Shown here piece after piece: positions 45,607 to 55,840 of a stretch of DNA of 64,000 bases (its first letter is position 1; every line of letters starts with the position of its first letter). Location: NCBI GenBank assembly GCA_037447655.1, contig JBBHKE010000044.1, forward strand, positions 62,001 through 126,000, written 5' to 3'. Under the pieces are notes generated by a model. It did no database searches and was not told the DNA's origin. It worked only from the letters and a program-made list of their open reading frames with translations. The DNA is from Zygnema cylindricum (Eukaryota > Streptophyta > Zygnematophyceae > Zygnematales > Zygnemataceae). A program made the translations under genes and the position numbers.

Positions 45607-45709
45607 AGCCTGGCGGGTTCGTACCTATTTCTTTTAGGCGGGTTCAAGTGTGACGTATCACATTCTACCCCGTATTGAACTGGCATTCACGTGCAAATCG
45701 AACAGACTC

Positions 45710-46842
45710 CAATTGCTGTTGCTATGTCCGGTCTGGTACAATATATAAAGTATATTAAACTTCCTACAACGTGTTTGTAAGGAATAGACTTCATAAATTG
45801 TCTTTCTTCTGATCTCATCTGATCATCTAACATTATCGCTCCTCCTTCTACAGTCCCATCACTTACTATCTTCAAGTCCATGGGAGTGGTACAACTGTTT
45901 GCCTTTTCCATCAGGAATTTCTCAATCATATTTCCTATAGCTTCTTTCTGAATAAGTTTGATTATTCTCTCCCCTCTATCTCTTTCCATTTGAGTCCCCA
46001 AGATATATTTAGCTTCCCCTAAATCTTTCATGTCAAATCTGCTTCTAAGATCTTTCTTTAACTTATTGATCTTTTCCATTGATTTACTTAACACCAGCAA
46101 ATCATCCACATAAATTGCAATAAAAATCACACCATTCTCATCCTCAAACATGTAAATAGAATGGTCATAACTGATCCGAATATATCCCTGACCAGTGAGA
46201 AACTCATCTAGTTTCTTGTCCCATTGTTTGGGAGCCTGCTTCAGTCCATATAAGGACTTTATGAGCCTGCAAAAATTGCTATCATCTCCTTCCTCTATAA
46301 ATCCCTTTGGTTCTCGCATGAAGATTTCTTCCTCTAGTTCACCATTGAGGAAAGCGGTCTTGATATCCATCTGGTGTATTTCCATGTCTTCCGCTGCTGC
46401 TTGACTAAAGAGAATCCTTACAGGTGGGAACCGAACCACCGGAGCAAAAGTCTCCTCATAATCTATCCCCTCTTTTTGGGTGAACCCCTTTGCTACCAAC
46501 CGAGCATTATATCTCTTAATGGTATTATCTGGATTCAGTTTCAATTTAAATACCCATTTGCACCCGATAGGTTTTCTGTCTAGAGGACAGTCCACCAGCT
46601 CCCAAGTATTAGCTTCCATGATGGAAGCCATCTCATCATTTATGGCTCTGACCCATCGCTCTTTTTCCGGACTCTCCATTGCCTCCGAGTATGACTGAGG
46701 CTCATCTGACGAGATAGCTTCGTTACCTTGTGAGCAACCTGTTTTTCTTGTAGTCTTTTGTTGCTTCTCCATCCTCCCTCAAAGTCTGAAGCTGGAATGG
46801 AGGGAAATCTCGGGTTCCCCCTTACTGTCTCATCGGCTTCCT
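45710..46842 (-). pseudogene. cop2-like reverse transcriptase, best preserved copy
   Basis: About 350 open residues (45710-46772) with [91 protein letters not shown], intact YVDD (46101-46112), LGEAKYILGTQMERDR, KANSCTTPMDL and YCTRPDIA. The only RT of the window that is both open throughout and has YVDD. The gene is truncated: integrase, protease and most of Gag are deleted upstream, and RNase H is cut off by the TRIM. Confidence 0.92.
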
Positions 46843-46893
46843 TATCTTCCCTGTACAGGTTTTCCGATCCATCAAAGATAGGCAATTTGGGCT
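46843..46893 (-). pseudogene. cop3 Gag start fused to the cop2-like pol hinge
   Basis: On the minus strand MGPQPKLPIFDGSENLYRED, the cop3 Gag start, continues without a break into KEADETVRGNPRFPSIPASDF, the cop2 hinge. The fused frame is open for 87 residues (46640-46903). The junction at about 46843-46850 has local identity (TATCTTCC) with cop3 gag at 39575. All Gag core, protease and integrase sequence is missing. Confidence 0.85.
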
Positions 46894-46907
46894 GTGGGCC
46901 CATAACC
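46894..46907 (-). other. cop3 half-tRNA-iMet PBS, chimeric copy
   Basis: On the minus strand GGTTATGGGCCCAC, identical to 39626-39639. Confidence 0.85.
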
Positions 46908-47186
46908 TGTTGTAGGTCATGGGCCTTTAGACTCGGCTATGATCCACTCCCACTAGAAGTCACACTTGCACTTACTGGGATATTCTGTTGAAATTTATGT
47001 ATTTTCTAGGTCTGTACTGGAAAAGTACATAGAATGTTGGAAAAAAGGTAAGTAATAGTTCACTTCTATATTTTAGTTAGAATGTAAAGAGAGAGAAAGA
47101 GAGGACCAAAGGCATGCCATGGCTGCTGCGTTATTTAGAAGGAGGCAGAATGAATTAGAAGGTATTCTACTAGTTTTAGCAAAATA

Positions 47187-47262
47187 GTCCTTCTAGCCCG
47201 ATTTGAACCAAGGTCTGCAGATAAGTATGTAGACCTACGCCTTAACCACTAAGGCACTAACG
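47187..47262 (-). ncRNA. tRNA-like module in the solo cop1 LTR (antisense)
   Basis: On the minus strand: D-arm GCCTTAGTGGTTAAGGC with a 5-bp stem, a GGTCT/AGACC stem enclosing a large loop, and an exact B-box GGTTCAAATC. Opposite strand to the LTR. The large anticodon-side loop argues against a working tRNA. Confidence 0.5.
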
Positions 47263-47544
47263 AATAGATACACATGATTCGTTTTACGCATATATATTTA
47301 TTGATCTTAAGGACTAATTCGCAGCAGACTAACGAAAACGAGCATTAATCAATTATTGCATTGAAGCGAATCGAAGCCGTATAAATACAACTGATCAAAC
47401 GGCCACCATTACAGCCACCACCCACAATAAGATTTCGGCAGCCTTTCGAGATAGCCTCACGTGGTGCCACGTGGCGCCACATTATTTGATATAGGAGAAG
47501 ATGGGAGGAGGAACCATAGCTCCCGATTTGGCAAATGTCACCTT

Positions 47545-47714
47545 GTACACCATGTCGTACAATGGCCGTACAATAAGTACATCGCCCATCGTACCTTCTT
47601 GTACTATATAGTGTTCCTATTGGACTAGGGTTTAGTAGTAGGTAGTCGTGAGTAGGCAGACCAAGACTTAGTGATATTTAGGTACCTCTCTTTAAAAGAG
47701 CTTGTAACTATAAA
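47545..47714 (+). promoter_or_regulatory. GTAC cluster and TATA box of the solo cop1 LTR
   Basis: GTAC at 47545, 47557, 47568, 47577, 47591 and 47601, then TATAAA at 47709. About one GTAC per 256 bp is expected by chance. Likely U3 promoter; the binding factor is inferred only. Confidence 0.55.
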
Positions 47715-48695
47715 GGTCATCTTTGACCAGCCATAACTTAATGCTCGGGTGAGCAAATTCAGTGATTCTTTTTGCTGCGGACTCAAGGGAGTCCAAGCTA
47801 CACAGGGGTGTAGTCGGTCAGAGTATTTGCGTGCTACGGTGGCACTTATTCAGTGGGAAAGTCAAAGTGGGGAATATTGTCCAAAACACATATTCAAGCT
47901 TTGCATTTTGTGGTGGAACTGAGCACACAGAAGGTCTTCTCTTTACTAGGGTGAAGGTGTATTGGGGTTTTGATTGTCAAGGGATCATTCATTTGGGTTT
48001 ATATCAACTTGGAGTCGGCACTATCTAGATTAGCTTCTTTTGGATCTGCGAATTTTGTGGGCAATGGAGCCCATAGAATTTCATATTTGTCCCTAGAGGA
48101 GCAGGTGGAGCACTGGGGCTAATAAGAGCACTTGCAGCAGAAGCTGAGCCATAATCAGACATGTTAGCAGAAGCAAACCCAAAGTGGAATACCTATCAGA
48201 CTAGATCACTACTGTAAGATATGTAACTACAAATGAAAGAGGTCTTTTAACTAAACAAACATGTACTACAAGCAAATCAAAGACAATATAGCATAAAATA
48301 CCTTAAACTGCACTTAGTGCTCTCATTTCCTTAACTCTGTGTAGAATGTTCATTTTGTATTGAATTGATCAATCCTAATAGAACTAAATACTTAAAATAT
48401 CTAGAAAACATCTTAAACATATGTACAGGCTTCACATAAATATCTACTGACAAAATTTTGCGTACTTAGACCAAAATTGTCTAGTAACAATATCTAGACC
48501 CAAAAAATCCGGGAGATATGTTTCACGTCTACATTCATAAGCGGCCGTACACACTAACTTACTCAAAGTTAACTATTCGAGAAGATTCTAAAAAATCCAC
48601 ACTAAATACACCTAAAATTAAATATTTGGGGGTCCAAAAATATTCCAAGTCCTAAACTCTAATTTCTAAGACATACTAAAGCTTACTTTTCAATA

Positions 48696-50918
48696 CTTAC
48701 CTCGGCGGTAAAAGGACAAACCTCTTATGAAAGATTGACCCGGAGAAAACCTAATATTTTACATTTAAAGGTGTTCGGAAGTCAAGTGTTTAGTCTAAAT
48801 ACAAAAAAATCAGATTAGAAGTTAGATGCAAAGGGAAAGTCACGTTACATACTTGGATATGATCAAAATGTAAAAGTATATAGATTTTATGATCTCGGAA
48901 GAGAAGACATAATTATAGTAAAACACTTGGTAGTCATGGATGAAGGAAAGTCCATAGATCCCTTTAAATAAACTAAACCAATTAAGATTAGAATTGAATC
49001 CGAAAATGATTCAGATTCTTCTAACCGATCTCCGGTTCAGCTTGACCTTGCAAAGAAGAGAAAAATCTGACCAAGAGTCACCCTCTCTTAGAGTCACAGC
49101 TTTTGGGGCAAACCGAGTAAGAAAACGAGGAAAGACCGGAAATAGACGATAGACGTCCGGAGGTGGACTCCACAGATAAATGAGAAGATAAAGTTGTTCG
49201 GAGAAATCTGAGATTACCTTCTATCCTAGCATCAGTGTTTGAAGGAGGAAGAAGAAGTAGCAAGAGACTTTAAGAGTGAGAAGTGAAGAACAAGGTAACC
49301 AAGTTGTCACATTTGAGCAAACCCCAAACTTACTCGGAAGCAGTTAATAGTCCGGAACATATTAAAAGGATGACCGCTATCAATAATGAGATGGCTTCCA
49401 TTATGGAAGAAAACACATGGGAGCTGGTGGATTGTCCTCCGGACAGAAAGCCAATAGGATGAAAGTGGGTATTTAAGTTGAAACTCAATCCGGATAACAC
49501 TATCGAGCGATACAAAGCCAAATTAGTGGCAAAAGGGTTCACAAAGAAGGAGGGAATTGATTATGAGGAGACCTTCGCTACGGTTGTTAGATTTCCCTCA
49601 GTTTGGATTTTACTAAGTCTAATGGCAGCGTAAGACATGGAAGTGCACCAGATGGACATCAAAACCACTGTCTTACATGGAGAATTAGAAGAAGAGATTT
49701 TCATGCAACAACCAGAAGAATTTGTGGAGAAAGGAGAAGAAAGTAAGGTGTGCAGATTGATAAAATCCTTTTACGGACTAAAACAAGCTCCACGCCAATG
49801 GAGCAAGAAGTAGGACGAGTTTCTAACAAGTTTAGGATATATCCGAATCAGTTCGGATCATTCCATCTATATATTTGAGGATGAGGAAGGTATAATTTTC
49901 ATTGCTATCTATGTGGATGATTTGCTTCTTTTGAGTAAATCAATGGAGAAAATTAATGAAATGAAAAAGGATCTAAAGAGTAAATTTGAAATGAAGGACT
50001 TGGGAGAAGCAAAGTACATTTTGGGAATACAGATGGAAAGGGATAGAGAGAAGAAAACAATTAGACTAACTCAAAAGGAAGCAATAAGAAATATGCTTGA
50101 AAAATTTCAAATGGATAAAGCAAATAGTTGTACGACTCCAATCGACTTAAAGAAGGGAAATGAGGGGAGCTCAGAAGAGGGAGTCTTGATCTTAGATAAT
50201 GAGTTAGGGCTTGAAGAAAGCAAGTTTATGCAAACTATTCCGTACAGACAAGTTGTCGGTAATTTGATCTATTTTATGAACTGTACTCGTCTTGATATAG
50301 CAGCAGCTGAGGGGGTACTAAGTAGCAGTGTGAATGATCCTAAGAAGAAAGATTGGGAACAGGCCAAAAAGGTCATGCGATACTTGATAGGAACAAGAGA
50401 TCTGTAGCTGCATTTGGGAGGGGATAATACTGTTATCACCACTTAGAGTGATGCCAGTTATGGGAATGCTCCGATGAGGAGATGTACTTCTAGGTATGTG
50501 TTGTATGTTTGAAATGGAGCTTGCTGTTGGAGCACCAAGCAACAAAAGGTGATTGCTCAGTCCACCATGGAGGCTGAGTATATGGCCTTTTGTCCGGCTG
50601 TGAAAGAATTAATATGGGTAAAATCTTTGCTTCAAGAACTGGGATATATGAAAAATGGAGTGCAAATGATATTATGTGACAATGAAGCTACGATTACAAT
50701 TGCAGTAAACTCTAAGCATCGCTTTAAAGCAAAGCATATGGATATTCGTTTGAGCTTTGTTAGAGAGAAGGTTGAGGATAAAAAAATTAGTTTGGAATAT
50801 AGACCGGATGGAGAGATGGTAGCAGATATGATGACTAAGCCGGTTCCCTCTCCCAAATTGATATTTTGTAGGGAGAAGTGTGGACTGAAAGAAAAGACAA
50901 ACTAGAAAATAAGGGGAG
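48696..50918 (+). pseudogene. cop5 integrase C-terminus, RT and RNase H, copy B
   Basis: As 40325-42548. Integrase C-terminus with YILGYDQNVKVYRFYDL, hinge, RT with GIDYEETFA and YVDD near 49910-49921 (copy A has YMDD), an open stretch 49913-50407, then RNase H 50549-50905 with TMEAEYMA, CDNEAT and KHMDIRLSFVREK. Stops near 49461, 49632, 49811 and 50405. Confidence 0.9.
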
Positions 50919-53414
50919 TGTTTAACAAAGGTATTTTATAATATATATCTTCGTAGTAAGTATATGGGCATTCTACAGTGTTCTCATACTTGTCGTAGTC
51001 ACTGAGAGCTAAAAGGCACCCATGGCTTCCTCAGAAGACAGGAAGCAGAAGACAGGAAGAAGACAAAACTCCTGCAAAATGTAGGCTGCCAAAAACAAGA
51101 TTTGATACTGTGACCTCCGGATGACAAACGTACGGAATGTTGTTCTTTGGTCTAAAATAGACCGCAGAAGCGACCCAAACTATCATGCAAGAAGCTAAGC
51201 AAAAATAGGTCGACGAACAATCATTTGAAATGCATCCTCCATTTAACATACAACAACATTTAGGGTTTTATGGAATAATCAACATAAATAAACCCTATGA
51301 CAACATCTAAGGTTTGATGGAATAATCGACATAAACAAACCCTAGGACAAATGCATATCAAGTATATATAAAACAACATAAATAAATAATAACAAAAGAG
51401 TATAATCAAAGTATAATCTCACATAAACATTAAATCAACAAAAGTATATCAATAAACATATTACTCAAATGCATGACCTAATCGGCAACCCTAAAAGTCT
51501 ACATCTTCGGTCCCCACTTTACTAACCAGCATTGATTAATTTCCTAATGAAGCTCAAATCTATATATACACTTGTGAGCTGTTAACAAATCACTAAGTGT
51601 CAAAATAACTAACATACATTACGTAACTGTCATTTAGTCCTATTTAACCATAATATACCATCACTAAGAATAAATTAATCTTAAGCGTACACCTGAAAGC
51701 CTAGCAATCGTAAGCGTACACTTGTCTGCATATACGACACATAAAGACACACAAATTAAACTGGTGAAACCCTAATTGACCACATAAATATAACACCATA
51801 ATCAACTCTAATTTATAATGATGTAAAAGACAAAACAATGTTACTCCAAATATTTACACCGACGCATCCATAAATCCGCGTCATAAGTGACAACTTGCTT
51901 AGTCACTTGTCGATAATTCCACGTAGTGAACCGACATCGCATATGTACGGTCCACTAGATAATGCGTCATAAAAACAATGTGGTCCCTTAAAAAATCGGC
52001 TGACGCCATCCGCCTTCCACGTGTACCACGAATCACTTGTCAAACAATCCGTACCATACAAATCTTGTCCGTACCGAAATCACGTACTTCGTCATAAATG
52101 TCGCGTGTCAAATACGACGCTCCGTACCGGCGGCGTCACATTTAATAAATGCGGTCTGTCGCATTATGTTTCATATGGCCGGCGTACTTTTCAAATTCTT
52201 CGAATATTTCAAATCGAATCGCGAAGCGATCCGCCGTCTATTTCCATTTCGTATTCCGTATTTTTCGTACGCTTCTTCGCGTCACTTAATTTGTACTTTT
52301 TCGTCACCTTAAATTCATATTTCATATCGGATCGCTTCGCGATCCGCCGTACATTTTCAAATGTTTGTTCGCGCCACTCACACGTCACTTTAATTTTGCT
52401 CGTACACTTACTCCCCCAATCCACAAATCCTTTCGAACCTCCATAGTATATAACGTAAATATATACGCACGAAACGTCGCGTGCGCACCAAATTTCACAT
52501 ACGCACGAAACTAAATCTTCAAAAACAACACGGAATAGCCGTCCTCCTTATCTAGTAGGTCTTGTTGAATCGATACCAAAATTGAATTTGATAAATATTT
52601 TGAGAGTGACGCGGCGACACATTTTAAAGAAATGAAACATTGAAAAGTACAGTACCGCACGAAATACTGTACCGCACGAAATGAACGTAACGATATAAAA
52701 TGTTGTTTCACTATCGACGGTTCGCAAAGTAAGACCCATTTTGAAAGTTCAAGTGGGATGACGACCGTATAAATTCAACGGTCAACACAGAACGACGATT
52801 GGTGAATTTCAACGCTCAACATATTTCCGCGCGCCATTAGATCAAACGACCGACATTGATCGCCAAATTACGAATGGACGGCACGCGTGAGTGTCGGCAT
52901 GCCGGAAAGGTTTTTGTAGGAGCACTACGCCAAAATGGAGGAAAATAACACGTGGCACCATCATATAGAAGCCTAAGAAGAAAGAGACAGAATGGAGACG
53001 AGTTACTTGCCACGTGGCAGACCAAGAGTGGTGCCGAATAATTGCGTACATAAAGTACGGCGGCTACCGTACTTTGTATGTACATAATGTAGTGTATGGT
53101 AATTTGATTTGTCTAAAAGGGCTATGAGTAGGTTCTTAGGACTTAGACATTTTTGAAAGCCCTCTCTCACAGAGGCCATCTGTATAAATTCAATGTCTTT
53201 GAACAACCATAACTTAATGCTTAGGTGAGCAAATTCAGTAATTCTTTTTGCTGCTGACTCACAGAGTCCAGGCTTCACACTGGTGTAGTCGGTCAGAGTT
53301 TTTGGCGTGCCAGGATGTTACTTATTCATTGCCTAAGTCAAAAGTGCAAATATTATCTTACAAGCTTCAATTAAGGTGGACATTCTGTGTACCAATGGAG
53401 GTCACACAATAACA
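50919..53414 (+). repeat. cop5 LTR, copy B, with nested solo LTR
   Basis: TGTTTAACAAAGG ... ACACAATAACA; about 1097 bp once the nested 1394-bp LTR and its 5-bp duplication are removed. It ends at a PBS and gag, so it serves as 3' LTR of copy B pol and 5' LTR of the gag at 53415. GTAC tetramers at 53046, 53055, 53069 and 53080, with TATAAATT at 53183-53190. Confidence 0.88.
51138..52531 (-). mobile_element. Solo cop4c LTR
   Basis: 1394 bp, minus orientation, TGTTGTTTTTGAAG (at 52531) to a TGTTGT-complement end (51138), flanked by a perfect CGGAA duplication (51133-51137 and 52532-52536). It shares with cop4a and cop4b the start, a GGGGGAGTAAGTGTACG block and a stem-loop; here two are present (52218-52230, and GGATCGCTTCGCGATCC at 52329-52345). 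The long AT-rich interior (51200-51830) has no gene. Confidence 0.88.
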
Positions 53415-54549
53415 TGTTATGGGCCAACCCTCAAGGGTACCTATTTTTAATAAAACAAGGTTCATTTATTCAGAAACCATGTTGGGAGGTGCATTGTTTA
53501 AAAAACGGCTTTGGGGCATTGTGAGTGGTTATGTGCATCAGCCATCCGCAAAATTAGGAGTTCCACCTGGGTTTAGAATATCTCGATTCACAAAAGGATC
53601 TGCGGGGGCAGAGATGGTTTTGGATGTTGGAGAAAGGAACGTGTCAAATAAAAGAAAAGAGAAAAGGATGGAGAAACTCACACCGATGGCTACTAGATCG
53701 GGTCTAGTAGAAAATGTTCAGAAAACTGAGGTAAATGATAATGAAATATGGGATTTCAACACTACCGTGGCGGCTCATTTTATTCTCGGGCGTCTCACTC
53801 AAGCAGTGGCTACACCTCATCTTCATGTGGAGAGGGCTGACGAGTTATGGGAGGCTCTTGTCAACATTTACAAGAGCGGGACGATTTAGCAGCAAAAGTT
53901 GGCAATTTAGAAGGTACAGGCATATGTGTACCAAGGGGGAAAGATGTTAGACTTCTGTAATGACTTAGCTGGGTTATTTATAGAGTTGGAGAGTGCAAGA
54001 AAAAGGGAGACTGAGAAAGAGAAAGTGAATACATTGTTGATGAAACTCCCTGATGACTATGAAAACATTCTTAACAAGATTCAGGATTCGCCAGATCATC
54101 AATGGATCTGGAACTTTGTTGTAGGGATGATTTTGGTTCGAGAAAGCTTAATTGAGATTCGGAGAGGAGGAAAGAGTGTTCAAGTATTGGCAGCTGAAAA
54201 TAACTGGGGTGGAAAGGATTCGAAGAAACCTTATGGGAACTTTGGTGGAGGAAGAAGAGGAAACTAATCAGACGGATCTGGATTGAGGCCTTTGAAGGGG
54301 CTTTGTCAATTTTGTAAGAAGCCGGGACACTATATGGCAGAGTATACTAAACTAACAGAGCTTAGATTGAAGGAGGAACATATTAAAAAACTAACCGCAA
54401 GGAAAAAGAAGGCGTTTGTGGCAACACAAGTCACGGGAGAGGATTGCGATGAAAACGATAGAGAACTTCTCCTCAACGAGGAACTGGAGGTGAAAGGTGA
54501 GCAAGAGATTCTAAGGAGGCAAAAGTGTGCTTTTGGAGGAGTAAGGGTA
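53415..54549 (+). pseudogene. cop5 Gag, truncated before protease
   Basis: PBS variant TGTTATGGGCCAACC (53415-53429), with its ATG opening MGQPSRVPIFN. A 156-residue stretch to 53889 with the core FILGRLTQAVATPHLHVERADELWEALVNIYKSG, a stop, then 53926-54267 (GGKMLDFCNDLAGLFIELESARK) and, after a stop, the zinc knuckle C-QF-C-KKPG-H-YMAE-Y with the last Cys changed to Tyr (about 54301-54342). It ends at QKCAFGGVR (54549), just before where protease would begin. Same family as 20542-22666. Confidence 0.88.
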
Positions 54550-55840
54550 TTTTTGCATTTAACCGAAACTTAGTCTTGCTGCTTTGTTTTTTAGGGAAGA
54601 TTCTCCGTACATCTTTCAAAGCATTTTGATGTAAACATAAATAACTTGTCACTTAAAAAAGTGACTTACGTAGACGTGTTCGAAGAATTATGACTGATGA
54701 AGTGGTACATAAAATGAGGCAAAACTTCCACTCGCCTTCAATTTGAGGCGTTTCTCCGCACGGTGTACAATTTTTGTGACTTTGTAATGTCCGAACGCCA
54801 CATTGTTGACGTGTCGAAACCTTAAAATACCTTTCTTTATCGCACAGAATTTGCGGTTTCGTTTATCGTCTTCCCACTTGCCAACAGGTGGCCAATATGT
54901 TTCATACACGTTATGTGTGAAGACACGTGTTTTTGAGAGAGACGGCCCGTGTACGGATCAGCCAACGTAAAACATAACGCACAGGATGGAAACATGCAGT
55001 GTGTTATTTTTTTTTGTACTCCGCGCACAAAAATTGTAAAAAACTTCAGACACATGCAACAATGTCTGCCTATTCGCTCACCTTATTAGGTCAAAGTCTG
55101 GCAAGCTAGTGTCCTTTTCAGGACTTTGTCTTATAATGGTGGACTAAATAATTAATTCCGGCCGCGGATCTAGTTGCAGTCCGGAGCAAAACTTTTTGCC
55201 TCGAGTGTTGTACGGAAATTTTTTTCTCACGTCATTTCCATTACACTTGCTTGCTGCTTATTGGTTAATAGCCTAGCTTTGAATTTGGACCTGCAATTTG
55301 AAAAACTTTGATGTATAAGGCACTTGGGGTGAAAGGAGACAGGTTGCTTTTCAATAATGTCTCCGGTGAAAACCCTCACAAATTCCAAGAAACCTTCTTT
55401 TGGAGAATCTATGTGTTGTTTCGAATCTATTGCCATCTTGGTTTTGGATTTGTCTTTTGTGGAAATCACAGTCCGGGCGGGTAGTTGGCACTATCTTTCT
55501 TTTGGGTGATTTTGGACTTTTTGTTGTTGGGAACCGAGAAGAGTCTGGTCGGTTCCGAGTTGCAGACACGGAAGGTTGCACGAGTACCATACCTTTTGAT
55601 TGTAGAATTTGAATGCAACGCGAACTTCTTCTGATGATTCTCCACTGCTTTCGCTGCGTTCTACCATGTCTCCCGAAATTTTCGTTCGTGAACAAGTCAT
55701 GGCTTCCACCACCTCCTTCGTCTTCAAAAATACATAAATAAATCTTTTTTTTTCTTTTCAACTAACTCAACAAGGAAGAATACAAATCTAAAGTCCAACC
55801 AAAAACAAATAGAATGTCAAACAAAGTTGTCTTTATAAGA
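54550..55840. other. Unassigned sequence
   Basis: No recognisable LTR ends, PBS or retroelement domain. A minus-strand open stretch (55351-55761, 136 residues, Ser/Arg-rich) and a plus-strand one (55400-55612) overlap it and look like chance ORFs. Possibly more decayed internal sequence of the cop4b-like remnant that follows, but I cannot show it. Confidence 0.3.

Larger units (their letters stand above)
45188..45704 (-). mobile_element. TRIM element, complete (517 bp)
   Basis: Two 229-bp LTRs (45188-45416 and 45476-45704) around a 59-bp interior, flanked by a perfect GACTC duplication (45183-45187 and 45705-45709). On the minus strand the interior starts with PBS TGGTATCAAAGCC and ends with a purine tract GTGAGGGGGACTG. 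It has no coding capacity, and its size is typical of terminal-repeat retrotransposons in miniature. Inserted between RT and RNase H of the cop2-like element. Unlike the copia elements here it uses the ordinary 3'-end tRNA-iMet PBS. Confidence 0.92.
46986..48083 (+). mobile_element. Solo cop1 LTR in a cop3 LTR
   Basis: 1098 bp, TGTTGAAATTTATG ... GAATTTCA, flanked by TATTC (46981-46985) and TATTT (48084-48088); the empty site in unit A reads TATTC (39710 region). Six GTAC tetramers in 47545-47604 and a TATAAA at 47709-47714. Confidence 0.88.
46908..48695 (-). repeat. cop3 LTR interrupted by a solo cop1 LTR
   Basis: Segments 46908-46985 and 48084-48695 together match the 685-bp cop3 LTR at 39640-40324. 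The start at 48695 is followed by CTTACCTCGGCGG, the same cop5 flank as at 40325, so this is a segmental copy, not an independent insertion. Confidence 0.9.
46843..53350. repeat. Direct duplication, unit B
   Basis: Copy of 39575-43581 with two private insertions (solo cop1 LTR 46986-48083 and solo cop4c LTR 51138-52531). The units have different stop sets: for example copy B has TGG where copy A has TAG near 49799, but has its own TAG near 49811. Confidence 0.88.

Noticed and set aside
45188-45704. Tandem SINE pair
   Set aside because: The 288-bp spaced repeats with tRNA-like boxes first looked like two SINEs, but TG...CA ends, a PBS, a purine tract and one GACTC duplication around the whole make it a TRIM.
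55351-55761. Host gene of 136 residues on the minus strand
   Set aside because: Ser/Arg-rich low-complexity translation, overlapping ORFs on both strands, no recognisable domain or conserved start context.
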